Below, piece after piece: positions 45,701 through 58,600 of a stretch of 64,000 nt of DNA (position 1 is the stretch's first letter; each line of letters starts with the position of its first letter). The DNA lies in the NCBI GenBank assembly GCA_022578605.1, contig MU394084.1:248001-312000 (forward strand). The letters run 5' to 3'. The stretch is from Camillea tinctor (taxonomy: Eukaryota; Ascomycota; Sordariomycetes; Xylariales; Xylariaceae). Below the pieces are notes generated by a model, which made no database searches, was not told where the DNA came from, and saw only the letters and a program-made list of their open reading frames with translations. The translations under genes and the position numbers were made by a program.

Positions 45701-48700
45701 ACCAAAGATGTTCAATGGGTGTATCGAGGAGTCTCATCAACTCCGCATTTCCATCTCCATCGTCCCAGGCGAGCCAAGTCTAGAGAGGCTGGGGGTGAGG
45801 GGGAGCAAAAAAAAAAAAAAAAAGAGGAGGGAGAGAGAGAAATAGAGATATGGCCCCAAGCTTTCGTTGCTCGAAGGATTCACGAATATGCCAAGTCCGA
45901 CCGGGGTTCACTAAATTTTTTGGAGAACATCGAGAAGTTTTTGAGTGCCGATATTGGCGCCGGTCACCTGTTTTTCTAGTTTAATGTTGGTGTGGTCGTG
46001 GTGTATTATTGTTTTCTAGTCTAGTTATTTTTAATGTAGGTAGGTAGGTAGGTTATGTAGGTATATTCTCGGGACCCGTTCGTAGGAAACACAAATACGG
46101 CAATTACCTGATATCTTCAAATCCCCATCATAGTGATAGTGGCTGCAGGACGGATTACTACAGCCTACATGTCGTACACCAGTAAGTTCATGATATAGTG
46201 TAGAGGCAACGTCTCAACAGACAAACAGACAGAGACGTTAGCAAAAGAAGGAAAGAAAGAAAGCAAGAAAAAGGGAAGAGAAAAGTCAGCTGTGAGCTCG
46301 GGCACTTTCGACCGCCGGGAAACGTGATCCGAAGACGCGCTGCTAATGTATGTAATGTATATCACCTCGCAGCGATTGGAAGCCGTATCAAATTCCAGAA
46401 GCAAAGTCTAGAACTGCGACGAGTTCCAACCAAGACGAGGCTCTGCAACTCAATCAATCGAGCCTGCCACCCTCCTCCCCCCTTTCGAATTTAATATCAG
46501 AGATGTAGTATATGAGGTCCTTCATATCGGCAGGCCCCAGGATCCAGGAACCTGTTCTCCCGTGACGTTTAAGTTGCCTAAAGTGGCAATTATACCTTGT
46601 GCGAATATGAGGGGAGACACTATACCACCGTGTTTTCTTCCCCGACCCCTTTTCCTAGAGTCGGGGGAATTTGATTCGAAGAAAGCATAATGCTTCTCGC
46701 TTATGCTTGCTGCTTGCTTGCCTGCCTGCTTATGTATCTGTTTGCGCCTAGTATGAAGAGCACCATCGGCATCTGCTTTGTGGTGATGTTTACCTTACGA
46801 AGAGGAGGGAGAGGGGCAAAGAGAAAGAAAGAAAGAGGCAAAGTAGCCAGCCAGCGAGCAAACCAGTCAGCCTCCTGCCAACGCCACTATGGAACCTAGT
46901 GGTTTTGATATATGCAAGCCGGTCGATCGATCTTGAGGCGACGACATACTGCAATCTGCGCCATCAGAATGACGACAGCCAACATTCTCCGCGCTACGGA
47001 CGCCACCCCGTGCCCCAGGCCAACGTGTGTGCGTGTGCGTGTGTATGTGTGTGCGAGGGACTTTACCTATCGAAACATCCAGACCTCAATGACCTGCGAC
47101 CGCAATACAATTGGGAGATGGATTCCATATATCTGGTGGTAACAACGAGGTAGTAGGTAGGGTTATACACGGTCCCACGTCTGCCAAATGCTGAGTTCGC
47201 CGTACACAGTACCGCAGTCCCGGAATCGTGTAGTAGCGAGTGGCCTCTCGCGAAATAGACCTGCTATTCCCGGTCTTCCTGTCAGTAGCCGCAGGACCGT
47301 TCCATCAATCTCCGCTTCGTGTTACCCAGCTCCGGGAAGTAGTCGTCTGGGGAAGGAGAGGTAGCGATAGGCGTGTGCTTGAGTGCGAGGTCTCCAGCCC
47401 CATGTTCACTTCCGTCAATGAAGCAATCGCATTGACGGCGGCACACTTCCGAAAGGCGTCCCAGTAGTTATTCCAGGACACCATAGTCTTTTTTCTTCTG
47501 TCTTTCTACCCTCCTCCCTTTCCTCCTCCGTCTGATTCGTCGTCTAAACAAAACCTAGACGTAAACCTGATAACGGTTTCGAGTCACTTTCTGTGAAACA
47601 CTGCCATGGTTATACAACTCAAACGAGGCACTCGACGAACTCATTTTTCTTTTGATCCTTTGTAGTGTACAAGAGCAACTTTAGGGGCATGTTAAAATTG
47701 CCCTCTCCGGCTCGGCGAGTATGAAAGAAAGGTAAGAGAAGACAAAGGTAAGGGGTAAGAGACAAAGAGGTAGGGAGAAGAATAAGAGAATGATGATGAG
47801 CTAGTAGAAAGACCTGTAGGTATTGTCTGGTAACAGATGTCAATACCATCTATAGTTTAGCTACACTCACTTGGCTTAGCGCAACGTGAGTTCAAGAATC
47901 GCGTATCTACCCCAAGACTAGCAGATCTAGGTAGGTGATCTAAGTGCATCTCTGCCATGCTCCTATTTTAACCGTTAGACCCTTGCCGCAGGTTGTTTGA
48001 TGATCTTCAGCATCGCATCTTGGTCGCGGCGTCGGACGGAATGACGTGCCTAGCTGCATACACATAACGTGTGTATATACAAACCCGTAAAAAGGAGCAT
48101 TTCGATATCAAGCCTAGCGCTCGCCTTTATTACTTGATTCGGTTGATTTTGCATTACTTATCCTGTTAGAAGGGCAGAACGCACAGAGCAATCTAGAAAT
48201 GATCCGAGGAGGGGTGTTGTTCTCTGACAGTCTACACTATACTGGATTCATCTTCTGCTACACCCCTTACATAGATTTCTAAAGGCATTGAATATCTTCC
48301 GACTATGATATGTGATAGATAAAATAAAGAAGAAAAAAAGAAAAGAAAAAACTTCGTGATACCTTCCCTAGGTGCGACTCTGGAACATGACCACGCAGAA
48401 AGTACGCAGCATCATCGTTTCTTTTTCACACCCTCGCAATCCTTCTGTACACCATAACTAGGTAACGCGTACATAGGGTATCTGAAGCAATACATTGGGG
48501 TGGAAACGGGGGAGGGATTCGTAGACCCATGGCCATTTGGTTTCTCGTCCTCGTCCTCCTGCCGTCTTAACCTAAAGGAAAAGGACCTCTGCCCTGAAGC
48601 AAATTCGTCGCCCATGATACGACCTACCTATAGCAGGGGGGGAAGGAGGGTCACGGTCATAAGAATAAAAGATAGAGAGGGAGCTCGTCAGAGCCTCATA

Positions 48701-49852
48701 CCAATATCATTCGATTTCGCTTTTTCCACGATCAAGCTGAACAGGGGTCCGAAGCAGGTTTGGGCTCGTGCCATTGGTCGTAGGGGGGGCGCTTAAGGTC
48801 TCTCTAACGAATTCAGGGGTCGCACCGTTCTATTGCTGGCACGTGCGTGAGCGACGACAAGAGCCCCAAGACCGAGAAACCAAGACCCCAAGACCAATAC
48901 CCTGGCCGTAGAGAAGCGCCGCAACGCGCTTTTGCTCTCTTCAGCCCTGCCTGAATATGTCCCCTCAACCCTCCCCCCTGACGGGTCTTGAAACCTCAGA
49001 CGTCGGGGATCGAGCATCACGACCGTCCTCTGAGCTTCTAGTGTGTAGGCAAAGCTGGTAAGCTGTAAGAGCTTGCGCCCCTCTCTACTCTCCTCTCTCA
49101 TCCTTCCATTGAGCAGGACTCGCATCAAGTCTCTTCGTAGGTGGATCTGTAATTCACGTTTCCTGTGCGTTTCTGTTCGTGGGCGCAGTCAGGAGATTTC
49201 CTTGCGACCTGGTCTAGCTTTCTTTCCCTTCCAGGGCTGTCTTGCGCGTCTGCTATGTAGACTTTCTCTTCCTCTCATTCTCTCTGTCACGTAGTGTAGA
49301 ACCATTCTAACTTTCTTCGGCGGGCGCCGTGATTTGTATTCACTTCTATTTTCCTTCTTTTTCGTTTCTTTTCTTACTAGTGTAGTAAAAGGTCCTTAGA
49401 TAGGAAAAGTCGACGGTTACGGCGTGGGGGGGGTTTCATCTTCTTTTCTCTGCTAAGCCCGGCGCTTGCGTCTATTCTCACACCACGCCATATTCATTTC
49501 ATCTATACGACTTTTTTCTTCTTTACCCTTTTCTACTTTCCCTTCCCCCCCTAATCGATACTTTCGTTTCGTTGGTTCATTTCTTTGCTTTCCGGCTTCA
49601 CGTCGAAGGTATAGGTGCTGTTGCGCCGTATTTTTCATACATTCATTTATTATTCTTTACAATTCGACAACCGTAATTCCCTTTTTCTAAACCGATTAGA
49701 CGCCGGTCGTCGCAATTTTACTTAACCGCCCACTTGAAGTTACTGGAGGACTAGGAGGATAGGGTCTGTGGACGAGACAGGAGGTGTGAAGAGACGGATA
49801 GCAAAAAGTTCATTTGTTTTTCTACCGAACCCGACGAGAATCGAAAGTCAAG

Positions 49853-50671
49853 ATGGTCAACAAGGTGCTTGCGGCTTTCATAGCCGTTGATGGATTGTTC
49901 GTGTCGATGGGCGCCATCATGCTGGGTTTCTCGGTCATCGTCCAACAGACCTGCTTCGACACGCCTACCGAGGGTATGGAAGCTGCCCGCGATCTGCTCT
50001 ACCAAAGGTTTCCCTTTTCAGGTGAGAAATACGATTAAATGGGTGGGCGAGAGGAGAGCATCGGGGTTTGCTAATCATTCAAATAGCTGGTATCGCAAAT
50101 GCAATCATGACGTTCATCGTATTCCTAACAACTCTCCCGGCGATAACCACCAACAATCGAAGCTGGCTCAAGGTCGCTGGTTACCTGGTAGTTGTAGATG
50201 CTATTTTCACCTTGATCATCGGTGTGGACCTTTGGATTGTCACCCTGCGGCTGAAGAATACCTTTTTCGAAATATGGGTATCGCAACCACCCCAAGTTCA
50301 GGACCTGATGCAGACGGCCGTAAGTTCTAAGCTAAACTTCTTTCCCCTAAAGGAGGAGATGCGGCTCTGCAGGACATCATGCTAACCATACTCCATAGTT
50401 CCAATGCTGTGGCTACTTCAACAGTTCCTCGCCGGCTTTCGTAACCGATGCTACTTGCCCTAGCCCTGCTGCTGCCGCCCTTATGCCTGGCTGCTCTGCC
50501 GCGTTGAGCTCCTTTGGAAACGTGTTTGTAGACAACATCTTCACGGCCGTCTTCGGTATGGTCGGCATCGACGCACTCTTCATTATGGCCACAGCTTGCC
50601 TGCTCAAGGAACGAAAGGAGATGGAGCGGTTCCGCGACATCGATGAGAAGACCGGCACCAGGGGTTTTTGA
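49853..50671 (+). CDS. PLS1-type tetraspanin, 3 exons, 224 aa
   Basis: Exons 49853-50021, 50087-50319 and 50399-50671 join in frame. The product starts MVNKVLAAFIAVDGLFVSMG and has four hydrophobic segments (about 5-28, 57-78, 88-110 and 175-200) with a small loop between the first two and a larger extracellular loop between the last two. The large loop has the tetraspanin CCG signature (C137-C138-G139) plus C154 and C166, enough for two disulphides. Length, the TPTEG motif in the first loop and the ATCPSP..AAALMPGC stretch match fungal Pls1. In Magnaporthe and Botrytis Pls1 is needed for appressorium-mediated penetration, and in Podospora for ascospore germination, acting with NADPH oxidase NOX2. 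A frame starting 39 bases earlier exists but lacks an ATG, so 49853 is chosen. Confidence 0.94.
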
Positions 50672-53600
50672 ATAGTGAAAGGCAAAAAATCACAATGTCA
50701 AATCTTTTATTCAAAGAAAGAAAAAGCAAGAGAAAGAGAGATGAGAGCGACAGTCCATTTTCCCCTTACCTTATGTTGCCTTAGTCGCCGTACGTTACGT
50801 TGCTTACATGCCTTGCACGAGTCGCAAAAACCATTGATTGGTTTCCTAATGTACACACGATGTCCGACGGCCGCCAAGTGATTGAATTTTATGGGATCCC
50901 GAACCGTTCCCCGGTCTTCCCGGTTGTCGGGGAAGAGAAGAGGATCACGGTACTCGGGAGACTTAGGGCTTGAAGGGTTAACGACTCAAGCTTTAGGTCT
51001 TCGTGGTATAAGCTGTGTCTAACAACTGACTTGCAGATCTCATTTTCTTGCCCTTACGCGTCGTTCCGCCCCTACTCGTTACTATGACGGAGTAGATGTT
51101 TTTTCCCCTTCTGGTTTTTTTTTCTTGGAGGATGTGTTTGACTAGATACAAATGATAGAACCTATCGTCTTGATATTCAACTTTGTCTTTTCCCTAAGTA
51201 CTTAAAATTATGTAGATATATACACGTATATATAAACCCGGCATCGGCTATTAAATGTAAAATTACATCCCCAAACCTACTACTGCTTCTTTGATATATA
51301 ATTCACGGTTCTGATACATAACCTGCCTTGTGTTGCGCATCAGTGAGAATGTCTCATGACTTGGGGCTTGTGATGTGAAGTAATCCCTCCAGGAGATAGA
51401 CCTCGTCGCTTCTAAATAAGACCTCCGTGGCCTTCTTCACCCCATCCATGTATCACCTTTCCTGCCTGTGTAATGCAAATAAGGTAGAGTCTTGTATACT
51501 GGCATCCGAGAGGAAAAAGGACCGAACTGGTACCACGACAGCATCGGGATTTGCTTACTTACTTCGTCAGCTCAAGTCATTGTACACACACGCAGTGCTA
51601 CTGTCCACAAGAAACCGGTTATAGAATACCAGTACAGCGCTGTGGGATGACCAAACATGAAAGACGAAAACAAAAATCGTGAATAGAAACTCAGACGACA
51701 CGGGTAGAAACACTAAGCCCTTCCACTGCTTATATATCACGTAGCCGGTCTAGAGTCAACTTTTACGCTGCTAGCAGCTGTAAGGAGATGACTCTATCTA
51801 GAAATATGGGCAATGATGACTAAAATCTAAAGAGAATATATTAGAGATAGGGAGTTTAATGCGTAGGGTAAATGTAGGATATATACATACACGTTTATGT
51901 ATGAGCATCATGAGATGTGTTTGTGCCCCCTTGTGTAATTTGCCTGCCTATTCGCTACATATGCTGTGTTAAAGACTGTTCGTCCGTTGCGCGGATTGGT
52001 GAATCAACTGGGTTTTGGGATGGGCTAATGGGTGTTTGGAGACGAGACGATTGCTTGCTTACATTCTGAATAGGATGTCCATAAAAGGTATCATTGTAGT
52101 TATGAAATCAGAGAAAGGTGAGGTGGATAGATACTGGCTAACCTAATATGGATGTATCTATGGTGGTTTTGATGCGTACCCCGGGGCGGACGGCTGTCAA
52201 AATAAATTAATATAGAATGCAATGGAGATATGGTATATGTTTATAGAATTACTTAGACCACAAGTCAAGTCTGTTGTCACCTTCGATGTGTAGTTGCTTC
52301 ACCTACTACCATGGTATTATATCTTGGTGATTGTTAGGGGGGGATAGGGGTTACGTGAGTGAAAGGGAAAACTCGAGACTGGATAAGTGTCCGAAAAAAG
52401 GAAAAAAATACTTGTAGTAATTAAGAGAATTTAGGATCTCTAGTTCGTTATGTGAGACCTTCCTTTCCAACACTACCGTCAATGAGGAGTAGGTATCACT
52501 ACTTAATTAGAGCGGTATCTAGTAGATATACTAGCATGCCCGACTATCCTGACCATATAGCTAAAGTAAGTATTAAATAAGATCCATGTGGTACTTGTAT
52601 AAGTGACATGAGTGACACGAGAAATGAAGGCAAAGTGCTTGTTAGCCTGGTCTTCCCGCTGATATAGTTTACGAAATCATACTTTCTCTTTCAAGGAGTT
52701 AATGTTGCGCCGCATAATATATTTAGTTATTCTGTATTGATACTGTAGTATCGTAATGTAGAGCGCAGTAGTCTAGCTCGAGTGCCTACCTCAAGCTAAC
52801 ATAGGTCAACAGTTTTAGTTCAATATCAGACTCTCAAAGTTGTCTGGCAACCTACTAAGCTCAAAGTCTTAGACATGACCTGCGAGAAGTATCGAGCCTT
52901 ATAGAAAATGATCTTAGAACCCTTAACTGTAAATGGCGTAGTAGATAATAATTGCATTGATGGCCCTTTCGAGCTCTACGTAACTCGCAATAGGGAGAAA
53001 GAACTGAGGTCATGACTACAACCACGACTCGAAGATTATAGGATAAATAACTGCTTGTCACCACGGAAGGTTCATTGGTTGTACCCTGACGTCAGAGAAT
53101 ACGTTATTTCTTATTAGTGAGTCCTCATATTGGTAATATTCTCAGCTAACTCATGATCAGTAGAGGGCGCGAGGTTGTTGATAACCTATTGGAAAGGTTT
53201 AGTAGAATATATGAAGGCATTGTATCGAAAACATGGAACCAAAGCAATGTCCAACATGACCACCGTGAAGGCGCCGAGTCGAGCCCAAGAAGGACCTCCA
53301 GGTCTGAAAGAGAAACCCGTACTCTATAAAATACGTATAATAGGCCTAGGTATATTGACAGGTCTTGATTTATGATCGTTAAATAGTCACATGTTCTATA
53401 GATATAGAATAGAGCAACTCGCATGCGTAGCTATATCAGCGCTGGCTCTGACTATTGAACTTGCTAGAATCGAGTTACTCAAGTCCTCGGATTATCCGTC
53501 CCTATTCTTAGTTAATGAGGTTGTAGTCACACATAGACTATCGCGATAGACCGGAATCTCTTCTGCCTACCATTGCTTATTCAAAAATGTCGTCTCCATA

Positions 53601-54932
53601 TAGGGAACTTCTGAGGTGTTCTTGGCTCCCACAAGCTCTCTGCATTCTGGTCTCGAGTTACCAGTGCAAAATCTCAAACCCTTAGGTACTATGAACGAGA
53701 GTTGTTACTATCATCGATCGAAAATTGGAACTGACCACTGCGATATAGATTCGTGGGTTCAGGTCTGCTTCTCAAGACGATGTCGCGGAATATGAGAACA
53801 CTAGAACCTTCGGGGCTTATGACAATGAGCCCGTCCGCTTCATTATGCGTGCTAGCTGGAGACAAAATATCTTATACGACACTTGGAGGGTTTCCCAAGG
53901 GCATAGATATGACGATAACATAACTTAAAGAAGACACAGCTTCCTTTATCGCGCTTTAAGATAAGGATGAAGGGAAGAAATTGGAGTCAAATCACATTTT
54001 CATTTCTAGCATCTCTTAGTTTCGGCTTAACGTTAATGTTGCCTTTATGCATGTGTGAGGGGGATCTGATCGCTAGGGCTTTTTATGGTAGAGGAATAGA
54101 CTTCATGTTTAGATTTAAGTTAGTTGAAAGCCATTAAGGCTGGCCCCCCCTTTTTTGCAAACTCTGAATAGCTCAGCTGAGCAGGTGGCTTGACGCGGCT
54201 TGGCATAACACCAGATAGTAGTAGGTGCCAGGCACTAATTCGTTTCAACTACGCCAAATGCACCAGAATGCACAAGTAGATGTATCAAAATCAACCTGCT
54301 AAGTGAGAAGGTTTGAGAGGGTTTTCCGCATAGACTTGCACTAGTCTAAAACACCTCTAGGTCACTTGCTTCCCTAGATTCGGCGTGGTAAGGGAAAAGA
54401 AAAAGTTTTACTGATGTTGAAGTAATGGGTGGCACCACAGAAGTAAGGAGAGCATGATCTCTATTGTCTAGAGAAGAAAGACGCAAAATATCTAAATAGA
54501 TCGAGGAACCTAGATAGATGCTTTTTTTGGCCCGTTTGTGTTGCTTGCTTTTGCTTGCACCTGTCTGCGTAAGGACTCCTAACGCCAACAGCTAGGGTAA
54601 CATAAATAGATATATAACGAAAATAAACATGTCGTCGCTCCGTCATGGATTAATTACCAAGCCCGTCCTTCAAATAGGCTGATGACAATAGCCTACAACC
54701 GAGGACCTAATAAAATCCCAACCCTCCTAACTCCTCATGATTACCTCCTAAATACCGATTCCGTGTGTCTAGATTTCCCGCCCTGGGTCGCACGCCTAAC
54801 CCCGAGTTGTCTTGGCGAACCCTGCGCCCTCCCGGTAAGTCGTCTAAGCAACCCTCGCTCCCCTCGAGCCACTCCACGTAATAGATAGCCACTATTGTCG
54901 AGTGAAATTTCCCGCCCCTCGCTCTCGCTCGC
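50672..54932. other. 4.3-kb spacer without a recognised gene
   Basis: Convergent region between PLS1 and the copper transporter. Increasingly AT-rich with many stops in all frames; frames at 51427-51624, 53146-53424 and 54346-54588 have no domain. May contain decayed repeats. No transposon protein remnant was recognised. Confidence 0.5.
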
Positions 54933-55602
54933 TCAGTGATCAAGCGTGCTGTAGTACCGGCCGACGAGGAGACTCCCTAGAAAGGTGCCGCCGAGTACTG
55001 CTAAGAAGTAGCCGACATTCAGTGTCATGACTGCCAACATACTGTGCTTCGTGTTAGAACTAGGCCGTAGATCATATACATATTGGATATATATAAATAT
55101 GAATATCAAGAGAGAGAGAGACGACTTACAGTAGGTAGCCCACGCCTGCAATGAGAGTATCCAGGAGTGCGCGCAGGGGGTCCACGGACAGCCGCCAAGG
55201 GCGCGCGTGGATGGTGTTCTTCTGCACGACCATGACGTTCTGCTCGATGCCGTTCTCGGTCAGGATGGCGCGCTTGGAGGCGTCGTCGCGCATGACCTGC
55301 TCGGCGACGGGAAGCTTGTCCTGAACCACGACGTAGCGGCGGTTCATCTCAGCCTCGAGCCACCGCGCCTCGGCAAACGCCTTGGCCGCGAACAGCAGCC
55401 GCATGACCACGCCCAGCACAATCAGGAAGATGATCGTCCCCGCGTACGCGCCCGCCGTCGTCGGCGTCCACGCCTCCGAGTATAGGGGAGTGGCCATCTC
55501 GTTCTGGAACACGGCCATCATGGTCATCATCATCGGGCTGCCCGACGAGCTCCCCATATCCATCCCCTCTATCGACTCGTCCCCGTGGCGTGGCGATAGC
55601 AT
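54933..55602 (-). CDS. Ctr-family copper transporter, 2 exons, 193 aa
   Basis: Minus-strand exons 55602-55130 and 55041-54933 join in phase 2. The N-terminus is Met-rich (GMDMGSSSGSPMMMTMMAVF), the external copper-binding part of Ctr proteins. Three membrane segments follow: about 48-70 (AGAYAGTIIFLIVLGVVMRL), about 140-165 and about 165-185. The second carries the copper-filter signature MLAVM (M159-x3-M163), followed 12 residues later by GTFLG (G176-x3-G180), exactly the MxxxM-x12-GxxxG pattern. Ctr trimers import Cu(I) across the plasma membrane or out of the vacuole; which one cannot be told. The long cytosolic loop and lack of a Cys-rich tail suggest a Ctr3/Ctr2-like type. An upstream in-frame ATG at 55725 would add 41 residues; I prefer 55602 because the extension has no family resemblance. 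Confidence 0.93.
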
Positions 55603-58600
55603 GATTTCGATATGATTTTCCGAGTTTTCTTTTCTTTCGGTTTCAATTGTAGAGTTTCGGTAGAGACTGGTATGCTGTAAGTCGAGGGTAGAGGTCACTT
55701 GGATTCTGTGACAACCACAGCCCAATCGTAGAATGTGCTAGTGATTATAGATATGAAAAAACGAAAAGTAAGACCCCACGGGTAAAGTTTGTCTGTCGGT
55801 AGTGGTTCTATGTATATCGCACTGTTCGTAAAGGGGGAGGGGTTCGACTCGTAATCGTTCATGAAACAGTCGGCCTGATGTGATGTGCGACCAAAAAGAT
55901 GAACATCCAGACAGCTAGCAGTAATGCGGGCTTGGAAGTGTGTGATATTCGAAGTTCCGGGCGTTCTAAGACAAAGCGAGACCTTGCGAGCTGGCGCGAG
56001 CGATGGGCAAGGCGATTTGCCGCTATAGAAGCAATATATGGCGATCAGGAGATGGGTAACCTACAGATCAGTCGGGGGAGTGCTGGAGAAGAAGTCGATC
56101 CGATTTTAAGATGAGATAACAATTTCATCTGGTCCCAAAGAAGGGCAGAGGTAGGTTGTTATTTCTTTGAAGGTCAAGACCTAAGAGCACCACTACTGGC
56201 TGTTATATCAATGGTTCAATGTTGTTATTATGGTTCTTGGTCCGGTGTTGAGTAGTACTTGTGGCACAGATGCTCTGTCCACCCTGAGTTCAACTAAGGT
56301 TATACAAAATAAACATCCAAGTTATTAAATACCTAATTTAAACCGAACAGAAGTAAGTTTGTGTTGGCATTGGGGGTTTGGTCTGAGTCTTGGTCTTGGT
56401 CTGAATTCCCAAGCAAGCGGGTGTAAGTGGGCAGCTAACAAAGAGCCACCTAAAATAGCTGTGGTGATGTTATGGCTTTGTTTTCTTGCTCAAATCTTCT
56501 CAAAGGGTAGCAGCAGGGTTAGCAGCATGCATGATGTAGTAGCTTAGCCATTCAGAGAGCGTACAAACCCCACCAAAAACACTAATCTCTTCCAGATTCG
56601 GCAATTTCCAGGGATCAGCCCTGGTACATTGCAGCTGTGGCATCTGAACCGCTAGAGCTTAATCAATAATCCCCCGCCAAGTAACCGGTACAGTTCAAAC
56701 CCGACAGCGTTGAAATCGGCGTGGTTCAGGTTTGGTCTTATACTTATATCCGGGCGATCAAAACTCTTGTCATTTTATGCTACTTACGAAGTATATGTAT
56801 AAGTAGTAATCTTTACCCCAGATCGTCACTGCAGAAACTCTTTTGCGCGTTGTAGAGAACACGGGCCTAGATGCTTGAAGATGCAAGTAGGACGAGGTGC
56901 TGCGAGGTACATAAAACACCCGAAACACCAATCATCATCTTGGCCGTCTGACTTAAACATCGGATCAGGTTATGTAATATAAGTAGGATACTCCTTGGCC
57001 TAACCGGGTCGACAACCTTATCCTGTGAAAATTCACGTCACTCGACTGATGCGCCCTCGCCAAGAAGCCGTGCAAAGCAGAGGGGAAATGCTGTAGAAGG
57101 CTACACAACAAGTTGTCACGATAATCCTCCGTCACACGAAGTGATACACAAAGTAAAACTTGGAGATAACTTCGATACATTAGGTTCGCAAATGTCCTTG
57201 GCTAAATATTCTGTCTATCCGTCTCATGGTGTATACAGAGCAGGTAAGTTACAAATACAGTCCAAGGAGCTTGACTTGACCTCCTCAAGGGATCTATCTC
57301 GTACGGTTGACAAGCATATACAAGGAAGCACATCAGTTATTGGATACCTATGAGGATCTACGCTTAAGTACGTGCTCTTCCTCAAGACGCGAAATATACA
57401 TTTTGTTGGCATGTGGCCATATCGTGCCACTCCACCTCAGACATGAATATGCTCAGGACCGAACCTTGCATTCTTCGGAAACATTGCACGGCATTTCTAT
57501 ATACAATGCCACATCATAAATGAGCAAACTGCATCTACACTATGTTGTGATCTCTAGACATACCTACACTACCCCAGCTCGGGAAGAGAGAGGATGCGTC
57601 GTCCTTTGAGGGAGGGAGTTAATATATGAGCATAGACGTAAATTTGCTATTTGTGATGGAATTCATATTGTTATTTATACAGCAAGTTAAATGGTATGGT
57701 CCTGGAGTTTCACCTATAAAAAATACGAGGGAGACTGAGATGGTAAGAAGGCTCAGTGAGCAGGTCAGCGTCTAAACGCCATGCTGCAGATATATAGATA
57801 CCACAAGACGCTAGAGACAAGGGACCGGCAAACTCATGTCATGATTCGATTCAATACTGTCTTCCTAGTAGTTAATATGCAGCAATCGTAACACGTGGGC
57901 TGTGGGTCCTTTGACTGGAAGAAATAGTGCATCGCACGGGAATTTGGACAGGCGCTCCAAGAGGACCCATAGAAAATACCATCACGGTACTTCACATGCC
58001 GCTCGTTTTTGAAACACAGTCGATATCTAGAAAATTTTAATCCTTGTCGAAATTAGACTTTGTTTCCTAGTTTTACAACATTCCAGCGAAAACAGGGTGC
58101 AGTATTGAAATACAACACGACCTGCTTATGTACACATTGCAAGTAATAAACGTACTGTATGCAACGTTTATATCAGATAATGGCTGATGGGGAGTTTATC
58201 TGGTTTAAAATAGGTTAGTAGTTACGAGTGAACAAGATTAATTGCTCCTATAATCACCGGATATGAACTTGGGGGTAGGTAGAGGAATATTCCTTTATGA
58301 CAGATTAACTATGACAACTAGCTTTAAGGGCCCCTTTATTTCAACTACATTGCTCAATATCTTAGTTAATGCTTAGAAAGCCTTATAACCTTACTGTATT
58401 GTAGCAAAAGTGTCCTCATGCTCCAATATAACAGTGCCGCTTAGCAATAAATAGACCATCTCAGCGCCTTTCAACGAAGGATTAGTAATGCTACCGGTAG
58501 CGGAATATTTAATAGTGGTAGAATATGCTAGTTTCAGGATAAATAACTTCTTTCCACGCACAAAGAGTTGTAATAGAACCGTATATAGTTGTAATCGTGT

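Larger units (their letters stand above)
37366..49852. other. 12.5-kb stretch without a recognised gene
   Basis: AT-rich, with GAAT, GATG and ATT microsatellites (38.0-38.15 kb), heptamer AACCCAG repeats (41.51-41.55 kb), a CT run (42.42-42.44 kb), ACACT pentamers (45.07-45.10 kb), GTAG runs (46.04 kb) and many TAGGTA motifs. Frames are short and lack domains. The best of a poor set is a 79-codon frame at 42521-42760 downstream of a CT-rich block. Minus-strand frames at 39509-39700 and 39820-40089 are further weak candidates. The last 1.3 kb is the PLS1 promoter and probably a long 5' leader. Confidence 0.5.
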
